From Magnetococcales bacterium (GTDB lineage Bacteria > Pseudomonadota > Magnetococcia > Magnetococcales > JADGCH01), in assembly GCA_015229115.1 (NCBI GenBank), contig JADGCH010000001.1, positions 112,547 to 155,931 on the forward strand: 43,385 nt of DNA, given 5' to 3'. Below, in pieces: positions 14,757 to 23,179 of the stretch (positions within the stretch are counted from its first letter, which is position 1; each line of letters begins with the position of its first letter). The position numbers were made by a program, and so were the translations under genes. The notes under the pieces are model-generated. The model had not been told where the DNA came from and made no database searches. It saw only the letters and a program-made list of their open reading frames with translations.

Positions 14757-15185
14757 TCATGGTTGATCCTCACTGTGCTCAAACGGATTGATGACCTTGA
14801 CCCCGCTGCGAACCATATCCGCAACATTGCGCGTTACCAATACCAGATCATGGGCCAGTGCTGTGGCAGCTAACAGGCTATCGATGACTGGCAATGGGTC
14901 CGGCACGCCAAGACGGCCCCAATAGTCGGCAATTTGTGGGGTAATGGGCAAGATCCGATCTGACATGGTTATCATGACCTCATGAAGCCAAGTTTCGAGC
15001 AGCACAGCCTTAGTTGGATCGCGCCGTCGTAATCGTTCAATGCCGTTGCGTATTTCGCCCAACACCAATACCGAAAGGAGGAGGTCAGCCTCATCTGTCT
15101 GGTCGAACCAGCGTCGCACATGGGCATCTGCCCTTGATCCTTTGCGCAATTCTGAAAGCACATTGGTATCGATCAGGAACCCCAC
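14757..15185 (-). CDS. PIN-domain ribonuclease toxin (VapC/FitB family)
   Basis: A 142-residue PIN domain. The acidic residues of the metal site are visible: IDTNVLSEL near the N-terminus, a mid-domain Glu in VLGEIRNGIERL, and a C-terminal DSLLAATALAHDLVLVTRN. The FitB-like pattern includes NPFE near the end. VapC-type toxins cleave tRNA or rRNA when released from their antitoxin. The start is GTG 15185, overlapping the antitoxin gene by 13 bp, the usual arrangement for a translationally coupled toxin-antitoxin pair. The RNA target is unknown. Confidence 0.92.
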   Translation of the reverse strand: MGFLIDTNVLSELRKGSRADAHVRRWFDQTDEADLLLSVLVLGEIRNGIERLRRRDPTKAVLLETWLHEVMITMSDRILPITPQIADYWGRLGVPDPLPVIDSLLAATALAHDLVLVTRNVADMVRSGVKVINPFEHSEDQP

Positions 15186-15433
15186 GCTACATCCTCACGC
15201 CCGACATCTTGTTGGCGGGCAAAATCAGCATCTTCCGCCACATCCGGCATGGACGATAACAGGGTTTTGATACTTCGTGGAACCGCTTGTTTTTCAACCG
15301 GTGCAGAAGGGTCATCAATCTGGTAAATAATAGCAATACGCACACGACCAACGGGGATTTCTGCTGGCAAGTCAATTTCCAGATGACGGTTCAATGGTAC
15401 ATGACCACTAGTTTGATACTCGATAGACTGCAT
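15173..15433 (-). CDS. Antitoxin partner of the PIN-domain toxin
   Basis: An 86-residue protein directly upstream of and overlapping the PIN toxin. The N-terminal third (HVPLNRHLEIDLPAEIPVG) resembles small antitoxins in which a beta-rich DNA-binding region precedes a disordered toxin-binding tail; the tail here is acidic and Ala/Asp rich. A strong AGGAGG lies 9 nt before ATG 15433. By analogy it neutralises the toxin and autorepresses the pair. The assignment rests mainly on position and size. Confidence 0.8.
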   Translation of the reverse strand: MQSIEYQTSGHVPLNRHLEIDLPAEIPVGRVRIAIIYQIDDPSAPVEKQAVPRSIKTLLSSMPDVAEDADFARQQDVGREDVAWGS

Positions 15434-15863
15434 GGATCCTATCCTCCTGTTTTCCCTAGCCGCTCCAGCTCAGCCAGTCTTGGTTGATCTGTGAATTGGT
15501 TGGTCCGGTGTCAACGAGGGCAGAGGCCATTGGGCCAGGTGTATCGGTGGCTATGTTGATGGAGTCAGCATTATTGACTCGAAAAGACCGCATAGAGAAA
15601 CTCTTGGCTTGATCAGAACTCTTCTTGTAGATAACATTAGGGTTCTTCAGCCGACATTCCGCAGTTGTTGACGTCATTTTTTTTTATTTTCGCGAACAAG
15701 TGTCAGCGGCACTCCGAAAATGCTGAAAAATGGCAATTTGAAAATGCGCATCAGACAAGCATTTTGGGAGTGCCGCTGACATACCATGGAACATCGATAA
15801 GGCAGCCTTGCCGAACCCGTGAGAAACGCCGAATAATGGACGCTCGCTCCGGGGGAAAGCGGA
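15434..15863. other. Gene-poor stretch with a mobile-element-like inverted repeat
   Basis: No convincing gene lies in these 430 bp. A 73-codon minus-strand frame (15456-15677) lacks a ribosome binding site and is not recognised. A run of nine T residues occurs at 15677-15685, and an 81-bp inverted-repeat element follows it. The region should also hold the promoter of the toxin-antitoxin pair near 15440-15520, but I see no clear hexamers. Confidence 0.6.
15701..15781. repeat. 81-bp element bounded by 24-bp inverted repeats (MITE-like or IS remnant)
   Basis: The arms at 15701-15724 and 15758-15781 are inverted copies with one mismatch; both begin TGTCAGCGGCACTCC from the outside. Inside, the short unit GAAAATGC recurs at 15716 and 15740 and is inverted near 15759. 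Ends of the form TGT...ACA with several internal subterminal repeats recall IS21-family ends, but no transposase is present and I see no target-site duplication. It could equally be a protein-binding site or a mobile miniature element. Confidence 0.6.
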
Positions 15864-16544
15864 TCATTTTACGACCATAAAACGAATCATGGCATAGACA
15901 GCGCCGAGCGTAAGAGTAGACTGGGCGAAGAGAAAACCGGCTACCCACTGGATCAGGCTGGTCTTGACAGTAGCAATATCGCGTTGGGTTTCAATTCTGG
16001 CCAGTTCAATCTGCGACGTCAACTTAACTTCAAGTTCCTTGATATCACGTCTGAGTTCTTCCTTGGTGGCTTCCAATTTGAACTCAAGCTCCTTTTTAGT
16101 GGTTTCCAGTTTGGTGTCAAGTTCCTTTTTAGTGGTTTCCAGTTTGGTGTCAAGTTCCTTTTTAGTGGTTTCCAGCTTGGTGTCGAGCTCTTTAATGTCA
16201 CGTTTGAGTTCTTCCCTGGTGGTCTCCTGTTTGACATCCAGCTCCTTGATATCGCGCTGTAGTTCCAGTACGCGCAGATCATAATTCTTGCCCATATCAA
16301 CCAGATCCTGTTTCGATGCGCGGCTGTTGACCGCATCACGTAGCGAGGAGAGGGCCTGGGACAGATTGGCCGGTATGGGTACAATGTCAGCTGTTGTGTT
16401 GGCTGGTGGCGATGCTAGGTTCCTGCGGATTAGGTGCTCAAAAATCTGTATGAAAGTGGCCGATTGTTCGGCTGAGACACCGACACCCTGTAACCTCTGG
16501 ATAAAATCGTTCTCATCACTGGCTGTCATAGCTAGCATGGTCAT
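15864..16544 (-). CDS. DUF1640-like coiled-coil protein with C-terminal membrane anchor
   Basis: About 226 residues. The N-terminal part (FIQRLQGVGVSAEQSATFIQIF) matches the pattern of bacterial DUF1640 proteins, in which a short helical head is followed by a long coiled coil. The coiled coil has an 11-residue repeat, KKELDTKLETT, present in three near-identical tandem copies and in related diverged ones. The C-terminus is one hydrophobic helix, WVAGFLFAQSTLTLGAVYAM. I chose ATG 16544, preceded by GAGAGG; longer frames only run antisense through the next gene's region. Function is unknown; relatives are small membrane-attached coiled-coil proteins. Confidence 0.82.
   Translation of the reverse strand: MTMLAMTASDENDFIQRLQGVGVSAEQSATFIQIFEHLIRRNLASPPANTTADIVPIPANLSQALSSLRDAVNSRASKQDLVDMGKNYDLRVLELQRDIKELDVKQETTREELKRDIKELDTKLETTKKELDTKLETTKKELDTKLETTKKELEFKLEATKEELRRDIKELEVKLTSQIELARIETQRDIATVKTSLIQWVAGFLFAQSTLTLGAVYAMIRFMVVK
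16091..16189 (-). repeat. Three tandem 33-bp repeats inside the coiled-coil gene
   Basis: Units at 16091-16123, 16124-16156 and 16157-16189; the first two are identical and the third differs at a few positions. Each encodes one 11-residue turn of the coiled coil, so a change in copy number keeps the reading frame. Confidence 0.85.
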
Positions 16545-16666
16545 GGCTACCTCTCTGGGAACTCTCTGCAGGCGATGGTCTAAGGTGAAGTGCAACGATG
16601 AAGGAGGAATGATGGCATAATGTTGGATGGAAATCAATCGTTTTTGCCAAGTGACCGAGATGACCG

Positions 16667-19600
16667 CTACTCCTGTGGCGGGTCCTTGGGTTTGTCCTGC
16701 AATAGATAGTGCTGGATTTTGCCCGGAATGGTCAGGATGTCCTTCAGGATGCCGGGGGCAAGGCTGTCGAAGGGTCTGAGATGGACCACCGGATCCTGAC
16801 TGGAACCGGTGACGTCGAACTGATACTCGATCAGGGTTTCGCGGCTGCCGGACAGCAGCTTGCCCAGCAGGGGCACCAGATTGACCAGCCGATCGAGCAG
16901 TTGCAGCGGGCGCAGACCGACCAGCAGCTGCTGTTGGGAGTGCAACCAATCGACGCTGCCGGAGACCACGATCTTCATCGATGGGCCGGACAGTTCGGCA
17001 TGGTGGAGGTTGGCGATGCTTTCCTTCAGGGTCACCGGAATTTGCAGCATATGATAATAAACGCCGTCCTTGGCCAGATCGGGCCGATCGCCTGTCAACA
17101 GCCCCGGTAGTTCATCCAGCGAAAACAGCGCTAGCAGACGGGCAAACAGGCCCATTTTGCGTAATACGCCGTTGCGGGCCTTCAGGGTCACGTCGCCGTT
17201 GATGGACTCCACCAGTCGTTGGCCCTCAGGGACTGTACCCGATAGTTGCGCAGTCACCGTACCACTGCCCGATTCCAGCCCCTGATGCAGGTCGAGCAGA
17301 CGTGCCACAGCACCGATATCCTGACTGGAGGCGTTGAAATGACCCTGCCATGGGCCCTGGCCAACATGTTGTCGCCAGACCAGCTGACCGTCAGCGGAGA
17401 GAGAGCTATCACTGCCTTCAAGCTGCATGTTGAGATGGTTGAGCTGGGCGCTGGTATGGTTGAGAAGCATATCGACCCGGAGATCTTGACCGTCCGGTTC
17501 ACTGGCCAGAATCACCCGCTTGGCATGAAAACGGATGTCGATTTTAGGCCAGAAGGAAGGGGGAGATGGAGGAGGGGGGGGTGACGAGGGCGGCTTGATA
17601 CGGGCCAGCAACGGTCGTAGATCCAGCAGCGGCATATCGATGCGCAGACGCCATCCGCTGGCATGATCGTGGTTGATATCAAGGCGACCCTGGTTCTGGC
17701 CCAGCTTGATCTCGTTGACGGTGGCCTGCCATCTATCCTGATCGGGATGGTTGAGGGCGCTACCTGTAAAGGAAAGATTGCCGAGCTGGGCGCTGATCGC
17801 ATCGATACGTAGGGCACGGTCGGCCAGTAACTGACCGTTACCCTTGAGGGTGATCGGTCCGGCAACCTGCCAACCCAGCAGCCCTTCGGCACCCATCCTG
17901 GCAGAGCTGGCTGTGGCAGCCAGCTCCCAGGATCCCTTGGAGGCAACGCTTTTTTTAGCATCAATCTGCAGAGTGGCCTGTCCAGTGACCGGAGCGGTCA
18001 GCAGCGGATCAAGCCAGCGTGACAGCTGCTCAGCCGATAATTGCCAGATGGTGCGCAAATCGACCGTCTGTTTGGTTGGGCTGGTGTAGTGGCGCACCTC
18101 CAGCTGGCTGGTGAAGGGTGTCGCGGCCATTTGACCGGAGCTGGTCTGGAGTTGCAGTCGCTGCTTGTCGAAGGTTAACCGTCCCTGCAGTTGTTCCAGC
18201 GGGGTGCTGAGCCAGGGCAGCAGGATATGGCCCTGCTGAAACTCCAGTTCGCCATTGTAGCGCGATTGCTCCATGCGGCCGATATCCAACGCCAGTTGCA
18301 ACGCTAGTTGACCTTGGCCCTGGCGTAGCTGGGTGCCGGTCAAGCCGGCGAGGCGATCCCAGCCTAGTTGCGGATTGGTGACGATGTCACGCCACAGGCC
18401 ATCGAGGTTGCCTTGGCCGGTGGCACGGATGTCGACGATGGGTCGGGTCATATCGGCTATATGGACGGTGCCACGCAAATCGCGCGCACTGCTGGTCTGA
18501 CCATCCAGTACCTGGGCGCTCATCGACAGTTTATCGAACAGCAGGGTGGTGCGGATGTGGTGCAACGGTGGCAGATAAGGTAGATAACGCAGGGTGCCGT
18601 TGTCGACCGTGCCTTCAATGCGAAACAGCGAAGGTGCGGTGGTAAACAGGGTGCTGTCCAGGGGACCCTTGATGCGGGCGGTGGCGCTGCTGACCCGCCC
18701 CTGTTCCAGCGCTGTATCGAGCCAGTGCAGCAGCGATTCTGGCATGATAGCGGCTGGATAATAGAACCGTGCCTGTTCTGTGGTGACACCGGAAGCGGTT
18801 GCGGTCAGGTCCATTGCGGCGGTGTGTGTACCACCCAGACCGGTCAGGGTCACCTGGCCCTGACCGTTGCCGTGACTGTTATGCAGCGTAAACTGTTCGA
18901 CAGCCAGATCCCAGTCCGATCCTTGTGGCTGTAACTGACCATGGGCTGTGAGATGGCCGATTGGGATGGGCCAGCGGAACAGGGGAGATAGATCCACTTG
19001 ACCCGATCCACCGGTCAGTTGCCAGTGGATTGTGATTGGGGTGGACGTGGTTTCATGCCAGTCTAACGACAGTTGTCCTTGCAGGGGTAGCTGCAGCCCA
19101 GCCAGAAGGGCTGCTTCAGGCAGCCATGGAACCCAGTCGGCCGGATAAAGTGGGTCATTGATTTGACCGGTGATGTGCCAAAGGCCTGCGATGGACCGCT
19201 GACCAGACGCAGTAAAGCGGCCCCGGTGTTGGGATGTTTGCCAGTTGCTATGCAGGGCAAGCGTTAGCACGCCCTGTTCGTTGCGCTGGGCTGTGGCGGT
19301 CAACTGCAGCTGGCCGTTGCGGGTATTATCCTGTTGTGATGAGGGAGGCAGCAGGTCTGACCAGGGAAGGGATGCCGTAGTGGCTGTCAGGTTCAGCGTG
19401 CCGTCGCGGTTGATCAGGCCGGTCAAGGTGCCGCTGATACGCCGTTGCCAGGTGTTCTGATCGGTCCAGGACAGCTGACCATGGGCAGTCAGATGGGCAG
19501 CTCCGGAGCGACGGTCGAGCTGGCCCGACAACTGGGCCAGCTCAGCAGTCATAGAGTCAGCGATTAATTGCAATCGGTTAATCTGGATGCCATCAACCTG

Positions 19601-20068
19601 GTAGCCAGCAAGCTGGGCCATCATTTGGGACAAGGGTAGAGCGGCCAAGCCTGCCAGGAGTTGTTCCTGGTTGTTGGGTTGTTGTGCTGGCTGATGCAGC
19701 GTTACGGTGACGTCGTCGGCGATGATGCGGTCAATCGCTACTTCTCCCGACCACAGGGCGACTGGCGTGATCCGGAAGCGCAGGGTGCCGATACGGGCCT
19801 GCCACGATGGTGGTTGTTCTGGCTCGGTGGTGTCAGCCAAGGTCAGTTGGTGGCCGGTGACCTCCAGCGACAGTTCGGCAAAATTCCAGGATAGGTTGGC
19901 GTGGGAGAGCGTTAGACCCGTGAGATTCTGACCAGTAAAACTCTGAATCGTGCGCAGCAGCCGCGCCTCAAATGTTGGCAACTGCTGCGCCACCAAGGCA
20001 GCGACAGCCACCAGCAGCACGATAACGCTGACAACAAGGCCTCTGCGTTTCCGTTTCAGATCGGTCAC
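16667..20068 (-). CDS. YhdP/AsmA-like envelope protein (DUF3971 family)
   Basis: 1133 residues: one N-terminal membrane helix (GLVVSVIVLLVAVAALVA, about residues 10-27) followed by a long beta-rich periplasmic region with many repeated amphipathic strands, as in AsmA-like and YhdP proteins. These are thought to form bridge-like lipid conduits between inner and outer membranes. A Pro/Ser-rich linker (PPSSPPPPPSPPSF) occurs near residue 830, and an AsmA-like C-terminal part follows (LSGTVPEGQRLVESINGD, KDILTIPGKIQHYL). It starts at GTG 20068, overlapping the upstream transpeptidase stop by 4 bp (GTGA). It is slightly shorter than E. coli YhdP, at about 1266 residues. Confidence 0.82.
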   Translation of the reverse strand: MTDLKRKRRGLVVSVIVLLVAVAALVAQQLPTFEARLLRTIQSFTGQNLTGLTLSHANLSWNFAELSLEVTGHQLTLADTTEPEQPPSWQARIGTLRFRITPVALWSGEVAIDRIIADDVTVTLHQPAQQPNNQEQLLAGLAALPLSQMMAQLAGYQVDGIQINRLQLIADSMTAELAQLSGQLDRRSGAAHLTAHGQLSWTDQNTWQRRISGTLTGLINRDGTLNLTATTASLPWSDLLPPSSQQDNTRNGQLQLTATAQRNEQGVLTLALHSNWQTSQHRGRFTASGQRSIAGLWHITGQINDPLYPADWVPWLPEAALLAGLQLPLQGQLSLDWHETTSTPITIHWQLTGGSGQVDLSPLFRWPIPIGHLTAHGQLQPQGSDWDLAVEQFTLHNSHGNGQGQVTLTGLGGTHTAAMDLTATASGVTTEQARFYYPAAIMPESLLHWLDTALEQGRVSSATARIKGPLDSTLFTTAPSLFRIEGTVDNGTLRYLPYLPPLHHIRTTLLFDKLSMSAQVLDGQTSSARDLRGTVHIADMTRPIVDIRATGQGNLDGLWRDIVTNPQLGWDRLAGLTGTQLRQGQGQLALQLALDIGRMEQSRYNGELEFQQGHILLPWLSTPLEQLQGRLTFDKQRLQLQTSSGQMAATPFTSQLEVRHYTSPTKQTVDLRTIWQLSAEQLSRWLDPLLTAPVTGQATLQIDAKKSVASKGSWELAATASSARMGAEGLLGWQVAGPITLKGNGQLLADRALRIDAISAQLGNLSFTGSALNHPDQDRWQATVNEIKLGQNQGRLDINHDHASGWRLRIDMPLLDLRPLLARIKPPSSPPPPPSPPSFWPKIDIRFHAKRVILASEPDGQDLRVDMLLNHTSAQLNHLNMQLEGSDSSLSADGQLVWRQHVGQGPWQGHFNASSQDIGAVARLLDLHQGLESGSGTVTAQLSGTVPEGQRLVESINGDVTLKARNGVLRKMGLFARLLALFSLDELPGLLTGDRPDLAKDGVYYHMLQIPVTLKESIANLHHAELSGPSMKIVVSGSVDWLHSQQQLLVGLRPLQLLDRLVNLVPLLGKLLSGSRETLIEYQFDVTGSSQDPVVHLRPFDSLAPGILKDILTIPGKIQHYLLQDKPKDPPQE

Positions 20069-21213
20069 TGCTGCGGGATGATCCGGCCGATCGGCTGTGG
20101 TACGCCGTCATGGGACAGGATCATCTGGTTGATGCGATCCCAGTCGACCTGCGTTCTGGTTCCAGGCCGGCGCGCCAGTGCCTGCTGGACGCTTTGTGTT
20201 GCCAGAACGGTCATCTGCGGAATCCAGGCCGGCAGTGGTCCGGCCGCTAGGGGCTCATCGCGCTGTTGTTCCTCATCGTCCATTTCCACGTCGGCCGACT
20301 CTTCGGCCTGTTCGGTCATCATGCTCAACATGGGATGCACTTCCAGGAACAGCTCACTGCCACGCCAGCCAGCCTTGACGGGTTGATTGACGGTCACGAC
20401 GCGGGAGCCAACAGTCGTTCGTTCATACAGGACCCGGATGTCTTCCGGGTAGAGACGGATGCAGCCATGACTGACACGCCGCCCGACCCCCAGTGGTCGA
20501 TGGGTGCCATGGATGCGGTAATTGCCAGCTGTAAAAGCCAGATAGAGCGCATGGCTGCCAAGCGGATTCTCCGGTCCAGGGGGTACTACGGCCGGCATAT
20601 CCGGTTTCTCCTTACGGATGGAGTCCGGTACATACCAGGCTGGATTTTCTTTTTTACTGGCGATGGTGGTCGTACCGACGGGGGTTGAAAATCCTTCACG
20701 GCCAATACCGATCGGAAATGTTTCGATGCGACCCGGGCCGGTGCGATGATAAATGCGCATCTCGGGTATATTGACCAGCAGATCCCACTTGTCACGGCTG
20801 GACGGAATGACAAACAACGCCGGAATACGTAAGGTATGACCGGCCGGTGGCACCCATGGATCGACATCGTCGTTGGCACGGGCCATCTCCTGATAGCCCA
20901 TGTCAAAAGCACGAGCAATCTCGATCAGCGTTTCATCACCACGCACGCGGTAGTGCATGACCCCGGGACCGAAGACATCGTCGGTGGGAGATACTGGCAA
21001 CGAGGCGCGCAACCAGAAGGCTGTGGCAGGCAGGACCGTTTCAGGGTCGCTCGTTGTTGTCGATAAAGGAAGGGTCTCGTTAACAGGGAGGGAATCCTCG
21101 CTCTCCTGTATCACGTTGTGGTCAGTTTCCTCAGCTATGACAGCTCCAGTGAGTGGCTTGCCCGTCATCATCATCATGACCACGGCAATCCATACGATCA
21201 GGCGTTTCATCAT
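20065..21213 (-). CDS. L,D-transpeptidase (YkuD/ErfK family) with LysM-like domain
   Basis: About 382 residues. A signal peptide (MMKRLIVWIAVVMMMM) is followed by an acidic linker, a LysM-like peptidoglycan-binding stretch (YRVRGDETLIEIARAF, about residues 88-131), and a YkuD catalytic domain. Catalytic motifs are IHGTHRPLGVGRRVSHGCIR, with the nucleophilic Cys near residue 251. Such enzymes form 3-3 cross-links or attach lipoproteins to peptidoglycan. A roughly 90-residue C-terminal tail of low complexity, rich in acidic residues and then Arg/Gln, extends past the family domain. Start ATG 21213 overlaps the upstream CinA-like stop by 4 bp (ATGA). Confidence 0.92.
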   Translation of the reverse strand: MMKRLIVWIAVVMMMMTGKPLTGAVIAEETDHNVIQESEDSLPVNETLPLSTTTSDPETVLPATAFWLRASLPVSPTDDVFGPGVMHYRVRGDETLIEIARAFDMGYQEMARANDDVDPWVPPAGHTLRIPALFVIPSSRDKWDLLVNIPEMRIYHRTGPGRIETFPIGIGREGFSTPVGTTTIASKKENPAWYVPDSIRKEKPDMPAVVPPGPENPLGSHALYLAFTAGNYRIHGTHRPLGVGRRVSHGCIRLYPEDIRVLYERTTVGSRVVTVNQPVKAGWRGSELFLEVHPMLSMMTEQAEESADVEMDDEEQQRDEPLAAGPLPAWIPQMTVLATQSVQQALARRPGTRTQVDWDRINQMILSHDGVPQPIGRIIPQQ

Positions 21214-22403
21214 GGATCCCAATTCGGTTCGGTTAACACTACTTTTTGTGACGAGAGTCGCTGCGGCATCAGGCGTCGCAACAGGTGTAGGGCTGTCTGG
21301 CTGGAACACTGGCGGATACGTTGCCGGTCACCACGATAGTGGCGGCTGCAGTCGAGTGTCTCACCATCACGGTTGATGCAGGAGAGGAACACCGTGCCAA
21401 CCGGTTTGCCGGCTGTGCCACCTTCTGGCCCGGCAATACCGGTGACGGCTACGGCCAGATCGGCTTGACTGCTCTGCAAGGCCCCGTGAGCCATGGCCTT
21501 GGCCACCTCTGCTGATACCGCTCCGTGCCGCTCCAGTAGCACCGATGAGACACCGAGTCGTGATTGCTTGGCCTCGTTACTGTAGACTACGCAACCATCC
21601 ACAAAAAAGCTGCTGCTACCGCCCAGGGTGGTCAATCGGCTGCTGATCACGCCTCCAGTGCAGGACTCGGCTACGGCAACCCGAAGACCCGCGTGACGCA
21701 GCTGCTGGTTGAGAACCTCTTCCAGGGGCATGGCTTCCATGGCATAGAGTCGACTGCCAAGGCGTTGTCGCACCGCGTCACGAAATTCCTCACCGTGGAA
21801 GGGTGAGAGACGGATGGCCAAGTCGCCGTCGGGGAGTAGACGGATGGCGCTGGCAGAACCGGTCCCCTCGATTTCAAGCAGGCTAGCCAGCTCATCCCGG
21901 TCGCTTTCTCCTTCCACCATCCAGCAGGAGGCATAACGCGCACGTCGTGAGTGACCGCTCTCTTCGTGCTGGGATTGCTGAAAGGAGAGAATGGTTCGTA
22001 CCAGAGTCCGGCGTATCGGCCAGATCGGCTCTTCACAGAAGATGACCAAACGTCTGCGGCGATGATCGGCCGCAAAACCGACATTCTGCCCCCGGCTATC
22101 GACCAGGCGGCGGGCTCCCATAACACGCAGTTCACCCGCTTCGCGGCTGTCAAGTCCAAGAGACAGACCGAGATTGGAGATCATGGAACGGCGTAGACGA
22201 CTGTTGTGTTCGCCCTGCACCAAAATCAGGGTATAGTCCTCATCGACCGATAACGGGTCAAACGCGCGGTCGCTTTCCACTTCCAGCGTATCGACTTCCT
22301 GGTAGCCGAAGCAGTTCAGCAGCAGATCCAGGTACGGACGTCCAGATGACGACAAACCTTCCTCGACCTCATTCCAGCGCGGTACAACCAGCAGACATTT
22401 CAT
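21210..22403 (-). CDS. CinA-like protein: PncC amidase domain with non-canonical N-terminus
   Basis: 397 residues. The C-terminal half is a typical CinA/PncC nicotinamide-nucleotide deamidase: VAVAESCTGGVISSRLT (AESCTGG at residues 245-251) and TGIAGPEGGTAGKPVGTVF. PncC recycles NMN to NaMN in pyridine nucleotide salvage. The N-terminal 220 or so residues do not show the GTELL and NS signatures of the usual CinA molybdopterin-binding-like domain; they have no family I recognise (PRWNEVEEGLSSSGRPYLDL at the start). Start ATG 22403 overlaps the pgpA stop by 4 bp. Confidence 0.85.
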   Translation of the reverse strand: MKCLLVVPRWNEVEEGLSSSGRPYLDLLLNCFGYQEVDTLEVESDRAFDPLSVDEDYTLILVQGEHNSRLRRSMISNLGLSLGLDSREAGELRVMGARRLVDSRGQNVGFAADHRRRRLVIFCEEPIWPIRRTLVRTILSFQQSQHEESGHSRRARYASCWMVEGESDRDELASLLEIEGTGSASAIRLLPDGDLAIRLSPFHGEEFRDAVRQRLGSRLYAMEAMPLEEVLNQQLRHAGLRVAVAESCTGGVISSRLTTLGGSSSFFVDGCVVYSNEAKQSRLGVSSVLLERHGAVSAEVAKAMAHGALQSSQADLAVAVTGIAGPEGGTAGKPVGTVFLSCINRDGETLDCSRHYRGDRQRIRQCSSQTALHLLRRLMPQRLSSQKVVLTEPNWDP

Positions 22404-22888
22404 GGCAACCGGCCCTGAACAAGCAACCAGTGACAGACCGCCAGCAACAGCGATGACCAGACACCAGCAGCGAGATCGTCAATCATGATGCCCCACCCCC
22501 CAGGAATATGCCGGTCACACCACCCGACCGGCCATGGTTTTACGATATCAAAGAACCTGAACAGCAAGAAACCTGCCAACCACCATGGCCAGCCATCGGG
22601 TTGCCCCCATAGGGTCAGCAGCAGGCCAGCTGATTCATCAATGACCACCTCCGATGGGTCGGAGCGATGCCAGTGCCTGGCAACCCTGTCGGCAGCCCAG
22701 GTACCGATGAGGGTTACCAGCAGCAATACCAGACCGTGCAGGACCGGGCCAGCTTGCTGCACAGCAATAGCCAGTGGCAGAGTGGCCAGCGTCCCCATGG
22801 TACCGGGAGCGTAGCGGCAACGACCTACACCAGCTAGTGTGGCAATCGTGACAGCCAGCGAAATGGAGTTGATGCTGTGTGGATTCAT
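22400..22888 (-). CDS. pgpA: Phosphatidylglycerophosphatase A
   Basis: Dephosphorylates phosphatidylglycerol phosphate to phosphatidylglycerol in the inner membrane. 162 residues, the usual PgpA size. Recognisable motifs: GRCRYAPGTMGTL near the N-terminus, DPSEVVIDESAG, FRFFDIVKPWPVGWCD and GGWGIMIDDLAAG, all part of the PgpA signature. About four membrane segments. Ribosome binding site AAGG lies about 9 nt before ATG 22888. It is the first gene of a four-gene set in which every junction is a 4-bp overlap (pgpA, CinA-like, L,D-transpeptidase, YhdP-like). Confidence 0.95.
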   Translation of the reverse strand: MNPHSINSISLAVTIATLAGVGRCRYAPGTMGTLATLPLAIAVQQAGPVLHGLVLLLVTLIGTWAADRVARHWHRSDPSEVVIDESAGLLLTLWGQPDGWPWWLAGFLLFRFFDIVKPWPVGWCDRHIPGGWGIMIDDLAAGVWSSLLLAVCHWLLVQGRLP

Positions 22889-23054
22889 AATGAGATACCT
22901 TTGTTTGCTGTTCCATCTACGTATGAGGTATTAACAGATATTGCTTCACTATAAAATAGAATTAAATCATAGTTTAAAAGAAATTAATCTTTTTCTAATA
23001 TTGTTATTGATTGGTCCACCGGTTTATGCTATCTTTTTCCTCAGAATCCGGTTG

Positions 23055-23083
23055 ATAATCGATTATTTCATCAATTAATTGAT
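23055..23083. promoter_or_regulatory. Two adjacent perfect palindromes upstream of the transporter cluster
   Basis: ATAATCGATTAT (23055-23066) and ATCAATTAATTGAT (23070-23083) are both perfect palindromes, 3 bp apart, in the AT-rich 290-bp gap between pgpA and the SCP2-like gene. The second ends at the first base of the candidate -35 element. They look like operator half-sites for one or two dimeric regulators; no regulator gene lies adjacent. Confidence 0.5.
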
Positions 23084-23112
23084 TGAACGTACACGGCATG
23101 ATACCTTATACT
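23083..23112 (+). promoter_or_regulatory. Candidate sigma70-type promoter of the SCP2-MFP-RND cluster
   Basis: TTGAAC at 23083-23088 and TATACT at 23107-23112, spaced by 18 bp, are good matches to the -35 and -10 consensus. Transcription would begin near 23119, leaving a leader of about 60 nt before the first start codon at 23180. Confidence 0.6.
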
Positions 23113-23179
23113 AACACACAAGGTGACCCGTCGGTACCAGGACGGGTTGATTGGCAGCAAACAGAAGGAGAAGGGTGGT

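Noticed and set aside
15456-15677. 73-codon minus-strand ORF in the gene-poor stretch
   Set aside because: No ribosome binding site, no recognised family, adjacent to a T-run. Possible but not supportable.
15701-15781. CRISPR-like or terminator reading of the inverted repeat
   Set aside because: Only two inverted arms without regular direct repeats and spacers, and no T-run follows the stem on either strand.
16599-16620. AAGGAGGAATGATG on the plus strand, a strong ribosome binding site and start
   Set aside because: The frame stops after three codons, so no peptide of note is encoded.
16545-16949. N-terminal extension of the coiled-coil ORF
   Set aside because: Out-of-frame with, and overlapping, the YhdP-like gene; Arg/Pro/Ala-rich composition typical of a shadow frame. 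ATG 16544 has a ribosome binding site.
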